Positions 9,420 to 18,026 of a stretch of 64,000 nt of DNA are shown here, piece by piece. The stretch's first letter is position 1; each line of letters begins with the position of its first letter. Location of the stretch: NCBI RefSeq assembly GCF_001423965.1, contig NZ_LMPV01000001.1, forward strand, positions 695,908 through 759,907, given 5' to 3'. The DNA is from Exiguobacterium sp. Leaf196 (GTDB lineage: Bacteria; Bacillota; Bacilli; Exiguobacteriales; Exiguobacteriaceae). The notes beneath the pieces are model-generated. The model worked only from the letters and a program-made list of their open reading frames with translations. It searched no databases and had not been told where the DNA came from. Both the position numbers and the translations under genes were made by a program.

Positions 9420-11312
9420 TTACGCTTCGTTGATTGGTTGAACGAATGATTGATTGGCTGTGATGTAGGTATCCTGAGCCGTTTTCAAGCGCGGTGTTCC
9501 TTTCGATGACAGGACGACCTTCTTAATTTGAAGCACCGTATCGGGTGTGTTTTTCGTAGGTAGTTCATTTTTAAAGTCACGATCGGCGTACTGTTTACAT
9601 GTTTTCAGAATTCGGACCGTTTCCGGTGGCACTGTCAGATAGGTCTCGTCATCAATCGCAGGTGGGAGATGGACATATTTTTTATTTGCCGTGACGTAAG
9701 CACCATCAGCCGTGACGAGTCGTGGTGTACCAGCAAGCGTCAGTTGTAGATCGGTGATCGCCAGGAGTTGCCCGACTTCAAGAGCCGTCTGCTTGCGTTC
9801 GAATTCGAGGTCATCATACAAGAAGGCTTTCTCGAGTACGACGACTTGCGTCGGTGCTTCGACATGATACTTCGTCGCGTCGATTTTCTGTAACGGTGAT
9901 TTTTGTTCCGCGGGACGAAATTCGACTTTGAGTTGCTGATAATGCAAATGCATTCCGTCGACGCTGCTCGGTAATGTCATCCGCACGACGAACGGATGAT
10001 AATCGTCACGGATCAGCATCAATTGGAATGGATGCGAATGCCGTTCGAGTGCCTCTGTCGGAATGAAAAGTTCGGTCCCGTCGATATGGAATGGAACGTC
10101 GATTTCCATTGTTTCGTCGTTCGGCGCAATCAAGAGGACACGAGTGATCGTAGTCGTCTCGTCTTTCAGCACGTGCACGATTTCATAGAAGACGTCATCG
10201 ACGAGTCGTGTTCCGGCGTACGTAGCGAAGAAGGGTACAACGATTGGTCCGAGGTGGCTCAACGAAGCAGGCATTTGGTAATAGAGACGGTTCTCCGATG
10301 TATAACGCCGTGCTTTGTGCTTTTGAACGAGCAGCGTGATGAAGGTGACGAAGCTGTCATAATCTTCTTGCTGAAGCAAGGCATACTGTTTTTGGAAGAT
10401 GTCATCGAAAATGAAATCCGCTGGATCTGCATTATGGCGTTCAAAGATGGCAATCATTTTACGGAATAGGTCAAAAAAGGTCTGCTGTTGTGGGTGTTCA
10501 AGGAAACGTTTGTTGTTGAACAGTCGGGATAAGAAGTCCATCTCAATCAACCGACTCAAAGCATGCGTTTTAGCGACTGCCGGAATATCAAGTGCGAGCG
10601 TTTTCTCAAGCACTTGTAAATTAAAGGTCGTCTTCTCGAAAATACTTGTTTGTCCGACTAGCGAATCATTCATCGCGAATCGATTGACGTGATAGACCGG
10701 TGCCGGATTCATCGAAGCGGTCTGACATTTTGAGATAGCTTCAAAGAAGAATAGTTTATCTTCACCGAACTTCATCGGGCTGAACCGGATGCCATGTTCG
10801 AGCAAGACGGAGCGCTTCAGGATTTTTCCCGGAGGTCCGACCGCGCGGAATACTTTGTCGATTTCATACGGGACAAGTTGATTAGCAGTCGTAAATGATG
10901 CGAAGCGACCAACCTTTTGAATCGACGTGTCCGTATGTTTGATCGTTTGACCAAATGCGATATCGGCATCGTTCGCAACGGCTTGCGCGACGAGTTGAGT
11001 GAATCCAACCGAATCAAGACGATCATCAGCATCTAAGAACGTGACGTATGTGCCTGTCGCCTCTTCGATTCCGACATTTCGTGGTTGCGCAGGACTGCCC
11101 GTATTTTCAGGAAGTTCGATGACGCGAATGAAATCCATCGTTTTTGCAGCCGTGTGGAGAATCGATAAAGACTCGTCCGTCGAACCGTCATCAACGAAAA
11201 TGGCTTCAATTGTTAAATGATCAAGTGTAAGTGCCTGAATCGACTCGATACATGTCGAGAGATACGTCGCCTTATTGTATACAGGAATGATAATTGACAC
11301 GATTTTTTCCAA
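9420..11312 (-). CDS. TarS-like GT2 glycosyltransferase
   Basis: A 630-residue protein with an N-terminal GT-A domain of family GT2: SIIIPVYNKATYL at the start, VDDGSTDES near 40, FLDADD near 95 and GEDKLFFFEA near 185. About 300 further residues follow, matching the long C-terminal part of TarS, which adds beta-GlcNAc to wall teichoic acid. The start codon is TTG at 11312, preceded by AAGGTGGG. With the GT4 next to it, the strain would have both a retaining and an inverting teichoic acid decorating enzyme. Exact sugar unknown. Confidence 0.8.
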   Translation of the reverse strand: MEKIVSIIIPVYNKATYLSTCIESIQALTLDHLTIEAIFVDDGSTDESLSILHTAAKTMDFIRVIELPENTGSPAQPRNVGIEEATGTYVTFLDADDRLDSVGFTQLVAQAVANDADIAFGQTIKHTDTSIQKVGRFASFTTANQLVPYEIDKVFRAVGPPGKILKRSVLLEHGIRFSPMKFGEDKLFFFEAISKCQTASMNPAPVYHVNRFAMNDSLVGQTSIFEKTTFNLQVLEKTLALDIPAVAKTHALSRLIEMDFLSRLFNNKRFLEHPQQQTFFDLFRKMIAIFERHNADPADFIFDDIFQKQYALLQQEDYDSFVTFITLLVQKHKARRYTSENRLYYQMPASLSHLGPIVVPFFATYAGTRLVDDVFYEIVHVLKDETTTITRVLLIAPNDETMEIDVPFHIDGTELFIPTEALERHSHPFQLMLIRDDYHPFVVRMTLPSSVDGMHLHYQQLKVEFRPAEQKSPLQKIDATKYHVEAPTQVVVLEKAFLYDDLEFERKQTALEVGQLLAITDLQLTLAGTPRLVTADGAYVTANKKYVHLPPAIDDETYLTVPPETVRILKTCKQYADRDFKNELPTKNTPDTVLQIKKVVLSSKGTPRLKTAQDTYITANQSFVQPINEA

Positions 11313-11406
11313 CAGGAATTCCCACCTTAAACAAAATATTAAAAAAATACCATCTGAACTGTACCATAAAACGGTTGGCTACATGAAAGAGAAAAGTAAG
11401 AAAACG

Positions 11407-11448
11407 CAAAAATAGTCGATGACTCCATTAAAGAATAGAGTCAACGAC
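11407..11448 (-). terminator. Terminator of the small lipoprotein gene
   Basis: The stem GTCGTTGACTC / GAGTCATCGAC on the reverse strand is followed by TATTTTTG. It lies 40 bases past the lipoprotein stop. Confidence 0.75.
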
Positions 11449-11487
11449 CATTTAGACAATTAACAAATCAGCCTTATAGGATTAGAA

Positions 11488-11874
11488 TTACTTGATTCCA
11501 ATGTTCTCAAGGTATTTTTTTTCAGAGGCATCGATTTTACGACTGATTTGTTTCGTGTAGGACTTCCGCGCGTAAGTTGATCCGTCTTTCTGATAAATGG
11601 CTCTTTCGCCTCCAGATGATTGGTCGTAATAGATTTCCATAAGACCTTGATCCTCATAAACGATGATGCCCGTTTCACCGGTGTTTCGCTTTAGTTGTCG
11701 GTTGTCCTGTTGCTGCTTCAAGTACTGGTTTTCCGATTTAAAGACTTGATTGATGGCTGCATCATATTTCTGTTTTGCTTTCTCACTCGTCGTATTTCCG
11801 TCTTGATCGTAATCACTACATCCCGCTAGAGTGACTATCGAAAATAGCAGTAAAGATAAAAGTTTGTTTTTCAA
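11488..11874 (-). CDS. Small lipoprotein of unknown function
   Basis: A 128-residue protein starting with a signal peptide (KNKLLSLLLFSIVTL) and the lipobox LAGC, so it should be lipid-anchored outside the membrane. The mature part is hydrophilic, with a Lys/Gln-rich helical stretch and no family I recognise. I chose the TTG at 11874: it has GGAGGT eight bases upstream, whereas the ATG at 11925 lies upstream of that ribosome site. It is followed by its own terminator. Confidence 0.75.
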   Translation of the reverse strand: MKNKLLSLLLFSIVTLAGCSDYDQDGNTTSEKAKQKYDAAINQVFKSENQYLKQQQDNRQLKRNTGETGIIVYEDQGLMEIYYDQSSGGERAIYQKDGSTYARKSYTKQISRKIDASEKKYLENIGIK

Positions 11875-11972
11875 ATGCGAATACCTCCGAAGTACACGTT
11901 TTGTATTACCGATAGTGTACATCAAGGCAACACTTCATATGTAACGCACTTGAGAAAAAGGGAAGTGGTCCA

Positions 11973-12212
11973 TTATAGTTCGATGGCATCGATGACACCT
12001 TCAGGATACTCCCAGACATTGCCTTCGATGAGCCATTGATGATGGCAGTTCGGACAAGCGACTTCCGAAGAGAAGTCATATTGGATTTCGACACCTAAGC
12101 GCCGTTCTTCATACGCTACACTATGTAAATCTTCAATGAGAATTTCATCCTTGAATTTCTCGCGACAACGCGGACATTTGAATTTCGAATAATGACTGAT
12201 GACCGTATCCAT
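11973..12212 (-). CDS. Small zinc-ribbon protein
   Basis: A 79-residue protein with two Cys pairs, CPRC near residue 13 and CPNC near residue 52, the usual arrangement of a single zinc ribbon. The rest is acidic. I use the ATG at 12212, nine bases after AGGAG; an in-frame TTG at 12221 overlaps the ribosome site. Function unknown. It reads divergently from the large orphan cluster. Confidence 0.7.
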   Translation of the reverse strand: MDTVISHYSKFKCPRCREKFKDEILIEDLHSVAYEERRLGVEIQYDFSSEVACPNCHHQWLIEGNVWEYPEGVIDAIEL

Positions 12213-12257
12213 TCGATTCAACTCCTAAATAAAGAATAAGTACCGTATAAAGTATAA

Positions 12258-12271
12258 TGATAACGCTTACA
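12258..12271. promoter_or_regulatory. cre-like site in the divergent region
   Basis: The reverse strand reads TGTAAGCGTTATCA, a full match to TGWAANCGNTNNCA. It lies upstream of the zinc-ribbon gene and about 190 bases before the first gene of the orphan cluster. Which side it controls is unclear. Confidence 0.5.
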
Positions 12272-12332
12272 TAAAGGTATTTAAATTTTGAATTGTCATC
12301 AAAATGGAATATATCATATGAATAAATAAAAA

Positions 12333-12361
12333 TTCCCATAAATGGTTATGGCTTTTATAAT
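12333..12361 (+). promoter_or_regulatory. Likely SigA promoter of the orphan cluster
   Basis: TTCCCA, 17-base spacer, TATAAT. It is the best promoter match upstream of the 12453 gene, giving a leader of about 85 bases. Confidence 0.5.
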
Positions 12362-12452
12362 GAAGAAGAGAAATTGAGTTTTCAAGAAAACAACAAATGA
12401 CAAGAAATTATAAATTTCATCGACTTATTACTTAAAGGGATCGTGTGACAAT

Positions 12453-12992
12453 ATGCAACTCATTAAACAAATCGACGGTCATAATCATTTTTGGTTGTTC
12501 GAGAAGGATGGACGGACCCTTTACACGTTTCACGGCATTATGGGGGAGCGGTTAGAAGAACCAATGAGCGAGCAGAAGTTCTCGCGATTTTTCAATCTGG
12601 ATGCTTACATTCGGGAGCTCGTAGCTGAGAAAGAAAAAGACGGTTACTCCGTCGTTCAAGAAGCAGATTACTATGAGATTGTCGTCGAAATCTTTTGTCA
12701 GGATACAGAATATGACGTCATCTTTAAGCATCGTTCGAATATCGAAGACGACCTTCATACATTTCTTTTTCAAATCGGCAACGGTTATTTTGTTGAGGAT
12801 GATTATGGTCCGGAAGCCATCGAATTCGTCCTTCATGTCCTCGACCCATCTCAGATCGTCCAACCCGTCATTGAATATTTTAAGAAACAGTATGGAGTGA
12901 CACGGCTTCGGATGGGGCAGGCAAAAGTTCATTATGGCAGACGCTTGACTGGGCTCTATCCTGAAGGGAAAAACTTTAACCGAAAAAATTGA
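12453..12992 (+). CDS. WGR-like domain protein, orphan cluster gene 1
   Basis: A 179-residue soluble protein. Residues 1-75 share a pattern with four other proteins of this window: KQ.dg...Y/W, DGRT, a conserved HG, then a helix ending GYsvv.EADY. This resembles a WGR-type domain. Residues 80-175 align with the middle of the 18027 gene: both have TGNGY/IGNGY, an acidic DDYG/GDIG patch, VLD and a final LYPEG. Function unknown. The ribosome site is distant (AAAGGGA, 14 bases). It opens a run of about 17 same-strand small genes. Confidence 0.75.
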   Translation: MQLIKQIDGHNHFWLFEKDGRTLYTFHGIMGERLEEPMSEQKFSRFFNLDAYIRELVAEKEKDGYSVVQEADYYEIVVEIFCQDTEYDVIFKHRSNIEDDLHTFLFQIGNGYFVEDDYGPEAIEFVLHVLDPSQIVQPVIEYFKKQYGVTRLRMGQAKVHYGRRLTGLYPEGKNFNRKN

Positions 12993-13021
12993 GCAATGAC
13001 GACACAGATAGGAGGAACAGT

Positions 13022-13678
13022 ATGAACGAGCTGACGATCGATGAATACTTTTTTCAGTCGAAGAGTATCCAACGTATGCTTCAGACATCCGAAATCAATG
13101 TGCTTGGTCACTTGCAAACTATCTACGAAATCATGTGTTGTGACCGTACAATAGGTAGCTTTACGAGTGAATTGACGGAGGAGGTATTGTATGACACGCT
13201 AGTTCGCTACAATCATTTTCCTTTATATATCACGACAAATTTTGATGAGATTAGAGAAGATGAGATGCACCTCTTAGAACGTTTAAAATCGCGACCATTC
13301 GTATGCCACGAACATCCGCGGTACGAAGGCGATCATCGGCGCACCAGTTTTTACTGTTGTATCGAAGTGTTGAATGCGAACGATCTGCGTTTCGTCTTAG
13401 AAGAGTCCTTTTTTCGAGCTGCCTATAGTGAAACGTTCCTCATCACGTTCGCTCGCCCCACGTTTGAGTTGAAAACCTCTGGAAAATGGATCTTTAAAGA
13501 AGCGAAATACACGCATGTGATTGATGCACGCGATAGATTACCGTTCATCCTTCCGTCACATGATGCGCTCGGTTTCATGTGGTTTTCGAATGGAGATGCC
13601 TTTCAAAACGTCGATCAGCTACAAGCGATTTTACCAACGGATTATCAGATTGATCATGTACTAAATACCTTCGAATAA
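13022..13678 (+). CDS. Orphan cluster gene 2, divergent member of a three-copy family
   Basis: A 218-residue soluble protein of unknown function. Its C-terminal half aligns with the tandem pair at 20623 and 21292: shared positions include a Leu..VLEES/LLDET block, FLITF/FFISF, GKWIFK/GWFFK, a central hydrophobic strand and FMWFSN/YYLFSN near the end. The start ATG at 13022 has AGGAGG eight bases upstream; the earlier frame start at 12989 overlaps the previous gene. The distance between the three copies suggests an old duplication for this one. Confidence 0.75.
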   Translation: MNELTIDEYFFQSKSIQRMLQTSEINVLGHLQTIYEIMCCDRTIGSFTSELTEEVLYDTLVRYNHFPLYITTNFDEIREDEMHLLERLKSRPFVCHEHPRYEGDHRRTSFYCCIEVLNANDLRFVLEESFFRAAYSETFLITFARPTFELKTSGKWIFKEAKYTHVIDARDRLPFILPSHDALGFMWFSNGDAFQNVDQLQAILPTDYQIDHVLNTFE

Positions 13679-13708
13679 TTCAATTGAAGACAAAAGGAGT
13701 CATACAGA

Positions 13709-14419
13709 ATGACATATCAGAATGGATTACCTGGTGTTACAGAAGAGAGACTACAAGAGGTAGAAGCAGAGCTCGGCTTCGAGCTTCCGAAAGAATTACG
13801 AAACATATACAAGCGCGAAAACAAATTTAGCGTCGGTGACTGGGAGTTTCATCCAATCAAGGACGAGCAGCATATCAAACGGACATGGGATGACCTTGTT
13901 CGTGTCAATTTGACAGAGGCAGATGAGTATCCAGAAGGGTTCTTGCGGATTGCGGCGGACGGAACGGGTGACGAACTCGGGTATCAATTTCCGGACACAA
14001 AGACGATCGTCTGGTGGGATCATGAGGAACAAGAGCTGTTTCCGATAGCAACGACACTTAAAATGTTCATAATAAAGGAACAGAGTGCAGAACAAGCAGA
14101 ACTTTTCATAGAGACGGCTCTTGAGATGGGTGCTGTCTATGGTCTGTCGAAGTTTGAACAGTCGGGCTGGGCGTATTGTCCGTCGAATCAAGAGGAAACG
14201 GACGTGCTGTTATTCTTTTCGACGGAAGCAGGGGCGAAAGCGTTGCAGATGAAGGAATGGGCGGACTATCATCTAATTCGCTTGGATCTGGATCTGTTCA
14301 TGGATGGCTGGTTACCGAACATGATTGACGATGGACTATATTGTGGGTTGAACTGGGGAACTGAGCTCGTCGGAATCGAACTTGATCCGGAAGATGTCCT
14401 AGCCGATTTAGAAGGTTAA
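13709..14419 (+). CDS. SUKH (SMI1/KNR4) - DUF2750 fusion protein
   Basis: A 236-residue protein. Residues 1-120 fit the SUKH superfamily: an N-terminal helix ending LGFELPKELRNIYKREN, then DELGYQF and a W-rich strand. SUKH proteins are common immunity proteins against polymorphic toxins. Residues 125-236 fit DUF2750: VYGLSKFEQSGWAYCPSN, ETDVLLFFS, then FMDGWLPNMIDDGLYCG. AAAGGAGT precedes the start. The fusion suggests that DUF2750 may belong to the same functional class. No toxin gene is next to it. Confidence 0.8.
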   Translation: MTYQNGLPGVTEERLQEVEAELGFELPKELRNIYKRENKFSVGDWEFHPIKDEQHIKRTWDDLVRVNLTEADEYPEGFLRIAADGTGDELGYQFPDTKTIVWWDHEEQELFPIATTLKMFIIKEQSAEQAELFIETALEMGAVYGLSKFEQSGWAYCPSNQEETDVLLFFSTEAGAKALQMKEWADYHLIRLDLDLFMDGWLPNMIDDGLYCGLNWGTELVGIELDPEDVLADLEG

Positions 14420-14525
14420 TAGGATTTGGGCGTTTTGAAACAAGTCGATAGAATGTCAGATGTGTGGCGTATCTATCGCTATGGATAAAAGAAGATTAAC
14501 TTAATGGATTAAGGATGATGAAAAA

Positions 14526-15110
14526 ATGATTGTCACACTTAGTAAGCAAGTGGATGGCATCACCTATTTCTGGTTTATGTATCGCGATGGTCGAACGATT
14601 CAGATGTATCACGGTGTCACCGAGCAATGGAAACTCGATCAGGATGTCAGTGATTCAATGGAAGAACGATATACATTTCGGCGTCAAGCAAAACGAAGAC
14701 TGAATGAATTGATTGCAGAGAAACAGGCGGAGGGATACAGACAAGATGATATCTACGGGATGCAACCTGGACGAAAGGAACGCGAGAAGTTTCGACGACG
14801 GACATCGTGGTTCGCCTATCTACTTATAGGACTAGGTCTGTTTCAGTTCGTGACTCCGTTTACTATTTTGCCAATTGTCGTATTAGGTATCGGTATCATT
14901 CTGATGTTCTTAGCATTCCTCAGTAAAAATCAATTGCCGATGTGGATACGTATCATGTGTTTCGTCGATTATTTCTTGATGCATATCAGCTTTCGGCAAG
15001 AACAATATATTCCACATCTATTTCCGATTCTATCGATTGGAACAGGGATGTTGTTATGGTTCTATCTTTTCAAAAAACAACACATCAAATTAAAAGCATC
15101 GTCTGAATAA
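14526..15110 (+). CDS. WGR-like domain membrane protein
   Basis: A 194-residue protein. Residues 1-80 carry the same WGR-like pattern as the 12453 gene (KQVDG, YFWF, RDGRT, YHGV, then a helix ending GYRQ). Residues 95-185 are four hydrophobic segments, so the domain should be tethered to the membrane with its soluble part probably inside. The same fusion recurs at 55854 and 56470, some 40 kb away. Function unknown. Confidence 0.72.
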   Translation: MIVTLSKQVDGITYFWFMYRDGRTIQMYHGVTEQWKLDQDVSDSMEERYTFRRQAKRRLNELIAEKQAEGYRQDDIYGMQPGRKEREKFRRRTSWFAYLLIGLGLFQFVTPFTILPIVVLGIGIILMFLAFLSKNQLPMWIRIMCFVDYFLMHISFRQEQYIPHLFPILSIGTGMLLWFYLFKKQHIKLKASSE

Positions 15111-15152
15111 AAATGAAGGCTACATATAAATGGATCTAAGGAGTTATAAATC

Positions 15153-16325
15153 ATGAAAAAACTAGGCACGTTTACAAGTCGGGAAGGAAATCTGATCGTC
15201 TCGGATCCGGCTTTCCTTGAGCCGGATATTGAGTACAACGTGACAATTCAAGTTGAACAAGGTTCGATTTGGACGGTCTTCTATGACGAAGATGAGTTTG
15301 AATCAATCAATTTGCTTTACTTAACGGTGAACGAAAAAACGAAGATGGCTCCATTCGATTTCGAGCCGTTATCCGATCTAGTCGTTGTTGATTCAGCGCA
15401 GCTCGTTGTCATGAACACAGCTGATTACGGGAGACGGGAAGCCATCGACTGGGAGATTCGAAATACCTTGGAGTTCGATGAAGAAATCGACCCGTTCTAT
15501 ATCGCAATTTCAGACGAAATGATGGAAGACGAGATCTTCCTGTTTCCGTTCGGTGTCGCCGTTCAGTTGATGGGGAACGGACACTATGAAGTCCTCGTCC
15601 GCCGAGAAGACGGGAACGTGACAGGCATCGCGATCGTCCTCGGAGAACATGAAGCTTTTGAAGAACACGATGACGAGGAAGAATTATCGCTGGAAGACGT
15701 CGACGTACCACGACTGAATCATCAGAACACTGCTTTGCCTGACGATGCCTTTCTTACGAGTATCCTTCAGGCGATGCGATTATTTTATGTGAACGATCAA
15801 AAATCCTTGAAGTACAGTATTCCGATTGAAGGTCAGAAGGTGGAGCACAAACTGTATTTGTATGATTATTCATCCTCCATTCAAAACTATCAAGTGGCAG
15901 TGGAAAGTCCCTGTCCAGAAGCTCGTATCCAAGCATTCGAGACCGATCATTTTGCGATTCCGGAGTTGTATAAAGATATTTTGAGAGTCTGTAACGGTGT
16001 GCGTTTTACCGAAGAGTTGAACTTATACGGTATTCCGTTGACGAGCTGGAACGGATTATCGCATGAGATCCAAGGCAATCTCTCCGTTAGTCTCGAGGAA
16101 TACGCGTTAACCGAGTTCGATGCGATCCGTGATAAGTATTTCTTTTTTGGCTCATCGTTTAGACAGGACGAATACTACGCAGTATTGAAAGAGCGTCCAA
16201 ACGAAGCCGTCTATCGCTTCGACTATAGAACGTTGAAACTCAAACGCCAGGCTACGACTTTGCAAGATATCGTCCGTGATGCATGGCGCGTGTGTAACCT
16301 GAAAGCACTACATAAAAGAATGTGA
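15153..16325 (+). CDS. DUF4241-like plus SUKH-like protein
   Basis: A 390-residue protein in two parts joined by an acidic linker near residue 170 (EEHDDEEELSLED). The N-terminal part starts LGTFTSREGNLIVSDPAF, the pattern of DUF4241 proteins. The C-terminal part resembles SUKH: FAIPELYKDILRVCNGV near residue 275, then LNLYGI, a FFFGSS strand and a final helix with DIVRDAW. Both are families seen among polymorphic toxin immunity genes. AAGGAG precedes the start. The domain calls are from memory of family patterns. Confidence 0.7.
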   Translation: MKKLGTFTSREGNLIVSDPAFLEPDIEYNVTIQVEQGSIWTVFYDEDEFESINLLYLTVNEKTKMAPFDFEPLSDLVVVDSAQLVVMNTADYGRREAIDWEIRNTLEFDEEIDPFYIAISDEMMEDEIFLFPFGVAVQLMGNGHYEVLVRREDGNVTGIAIVLGEHEAFEEHDDEEELSLEDVDVPRLNHQNTALPDDAFLTSILQAMRLFYVNDQKSLKYSIPIEGQKVEHKLYLYDYSSSIQNYQVAVESPCPEARIQAFETDHFAIPELYKDILRVCNGVRFTEELNLYGIPLTSWNGLSHEIQGNLSVSLEEYALTEFDAIRDKYFFFGSSFRQDEYYAVLKERPNEAVYRFDYRTLKLKRQATTLQDIVRDAWRVCNLKALHKRM

Positions 16326-16335
16326 GGATGATTTC

Positions 16336-16815
16336 ATGAAAACAATCTATTCCCGTGAAGACTTACTCGCACTCGACGATCCTTTTGAATATGAGGTGGG
16401 GTTACCGATCCGAATCAGAGAACTCCCGTCTTCCGTCATCGAAGAGAAGATTCCGGATAGCCGCGAACAATTGGATCGTCTTCTGAAAAATGGCTATACC
16501 TTGGTCATCCAGAAGCCCCGAATTCCGAACGCTCCCGTATTTGCGGGGTTACCCGTGATAGCGGAGAATACGATCATGAAATTGTATATCTACGAGGCGA
16601 ATTGTTGTGAGGATGCGTTATGGGATGTTTTGTCTGAGAATGAATACGATCGGCACTGGGCTTATTTTTTATTGAAGAAGATCGAAGGTGTCAGATTCGA
16701 ATTGGCTTATACGCAACCATCACAACAATCACTCAGACTCACTCATCTTGGTACGAATCAACTCGTGTATCTACAGTTTGAAACGTATCAAAGCGTATCG
16801 TGTCAGTGGGATTGA
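16336..16815 (+). CDS. Orphan cluster protein, unknown
   Basis: A 159-residue acidic soluble protein that I do not recognise. It starts ten bases after the DUF4241/SUKH-like gene and has GAGGATG before its ATG, so the two are surely co-transcribed. No signal peptide, membrane segment or metal motif is visible. It has a Cys-Cys pair (ANCCED) near residue 90. Confidence 0.7.
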   Translation: MKTIYSREDLLALDDPFEYEVGLPIRIRELPSSVIEEKIPDSREQLDRLLKNGYTLVIQKPRIPNAPVFAGLPVIAENTIMKLYIYEANCCEDALWDVLSENEYDRHWAYFLLKKIEGVRFELAYTQPSQQSLRLTHLGTNQLVYLQFETYQSVSCQWD

Positions 16816-16830
16816 AAAAGAAGATTTTTC

Positions 16831-17463
16831 ATGAAAACGTATATCGAAGAGCATAGCGATGCGACCCGCGTCTACCCTTGGCTTGCGGATGCGAGCTCAT
16901 CGATTCGCTGTCTATGTGTGGTCGGTGAGATGCTCCTGTTTCCAGAAGAAATCGTCCAGTTCAAACAAATAAGTAATGAAATGTTCCGAAACGAGCTATC
17001 GCAAAAGCATGAGCTGAGCACGTATCGCTTTTATTTAGTAGTGTGTGCCGGAAATGGGTTCCAGTCAAAAAGAATCTTTGATTATTACAAACTGTGGCGT
17101 TTGCCCGAACGAGAAGAGATGCTTGATGGCTTCACATCCCGAATAGAAGTACCAGTCCAAGTTGGAGAAGAACCGTATTACGTTGGGATTGCTGAATTTG
17201 GTCTCGAACAGCTTTCGAGAGCCATTGAAATGATTAGTGATTCTCCAGCTATGTATACCATTATTTGTGCGAATCATGATCGACCGTCACACTGTCAGGA
17301 GTTACTTGATCAGGTGCTTGACTTCGGCTTAACAGAGAGTGGAGGTTTGCCAGTCGTCAAGATGGTCACGACATTGACCGCACAAGGTTATGCCGTCTGC
17401 ACGTGGGGAAGTTCGAGTGAAGAACAGGAACTTCAGTGTTTTCATATGGCAGCCTTCTTATGA
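16831..17463 (+). CDS. Orphan cluster protein, unknown
   Basis: A 210-residue soluble protein of no family known to me. It follows the previous gene by 15 bases, with only a weak AAGAAGA ribosome site. It is moderately rich in Cys (seven residues, including IRCLCV and VVCAG) and has no membrane segments. Context suggests the same class of role as its neighbours. Confidence 0.68.
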   Translation: MKTYIEEHSDATRVYPWLADASSSIRCLCVVGEMLLFPEEIVQFKQISNEMFRNELSQKHELSTYRFYLVVCAGNGFQSKRIFDYYKLWRLPEREEMLDGFTSRIEVPVQVGEEPYYVGIAEFGLEQLSRAIEMISDSPAMYTIICANHDRPSHCQELLDQVLDFGLTESGGLPVVKMVTTLTAQGYAVCTWGSSSEEQELQCFHMAAFL

Positions 17464-17485
17464 CAAGGTAGAAAGAGGGAATTCG

Positions 17486-17968
17486 ATGAGTCTGCGTGGC
17501 GTATCGTTTGAAATCCCGAATGAACCGGGACGCATCTTGCTCGACATATTAAGTACGATTGAGATGGAAACGTATGATTGGTTTCTTCGTAACTTTGATT
17601 TTCCGATCCAAACCATGGATGGGGAGTTGTATGACAGTTTAGAAGAGTTTTCAATCGATCAGAAAGCGACAGGACATGAACTAGCGAAATGGCTAAGGGG
17701 ACCAAGCAATTACCTGATCTTTGCTGAATTGTTTGCATTTCAAAGTGGTCAGACTGAAGAAGTGGGAACGACTTATGCGTGGTTTCAGAAAAGCAATTGT
17801 CACATCGCGATTTTGGTGTATGACTGTACGTACGTCGATATCTATTGTAAGGAGCAGCACGTATCCGAAGCATTTTATGAGAACGCCGTGAGACGTGGAT
17901 ATACCGGAATAGAGTGGGTGACAGATGATAATGATCCTCGCACCCGTTTGTCGGTATGGTCAGAATAG
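17486..17968 (+). CDS. DUF2691-like protein
   Basis: A 160-residue protein starting RGVSFEIPNEPGRILLDIL, the pattern of DUF2691 proteins of Bacillus, and ending TDDNDPRTRLSVW, also typical of that family. The central part has LVYDCTYVDIYCK. I use the ATG at 17486 behind AGAAAGAGGGA; a longer frame from 17390 would overlap the previous gene. The biochemical role of DUF2691 is unknown. Confidence 0.75.
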   Translation: MSLRGVSFEIPNEPGRILLDILSTIEMETYDWFLRNFDFPIQTMDGELYDSLEEFSIDQKATGHELAKWLRGPSNYLIFAELFAFQSGQTEEVGTTYAWFQKSNCHIAILVYDCTYVDIYCKEQHVSEAFYENAVRRGYTGIEWVTDDNDPRTRLSVWSE

Positions 17969-18026
17969 GACGTTATTCGTACTAGCAGATGTAAACGTAT
18001 TGTGATGGAAGGGAGCGAAACCACTC

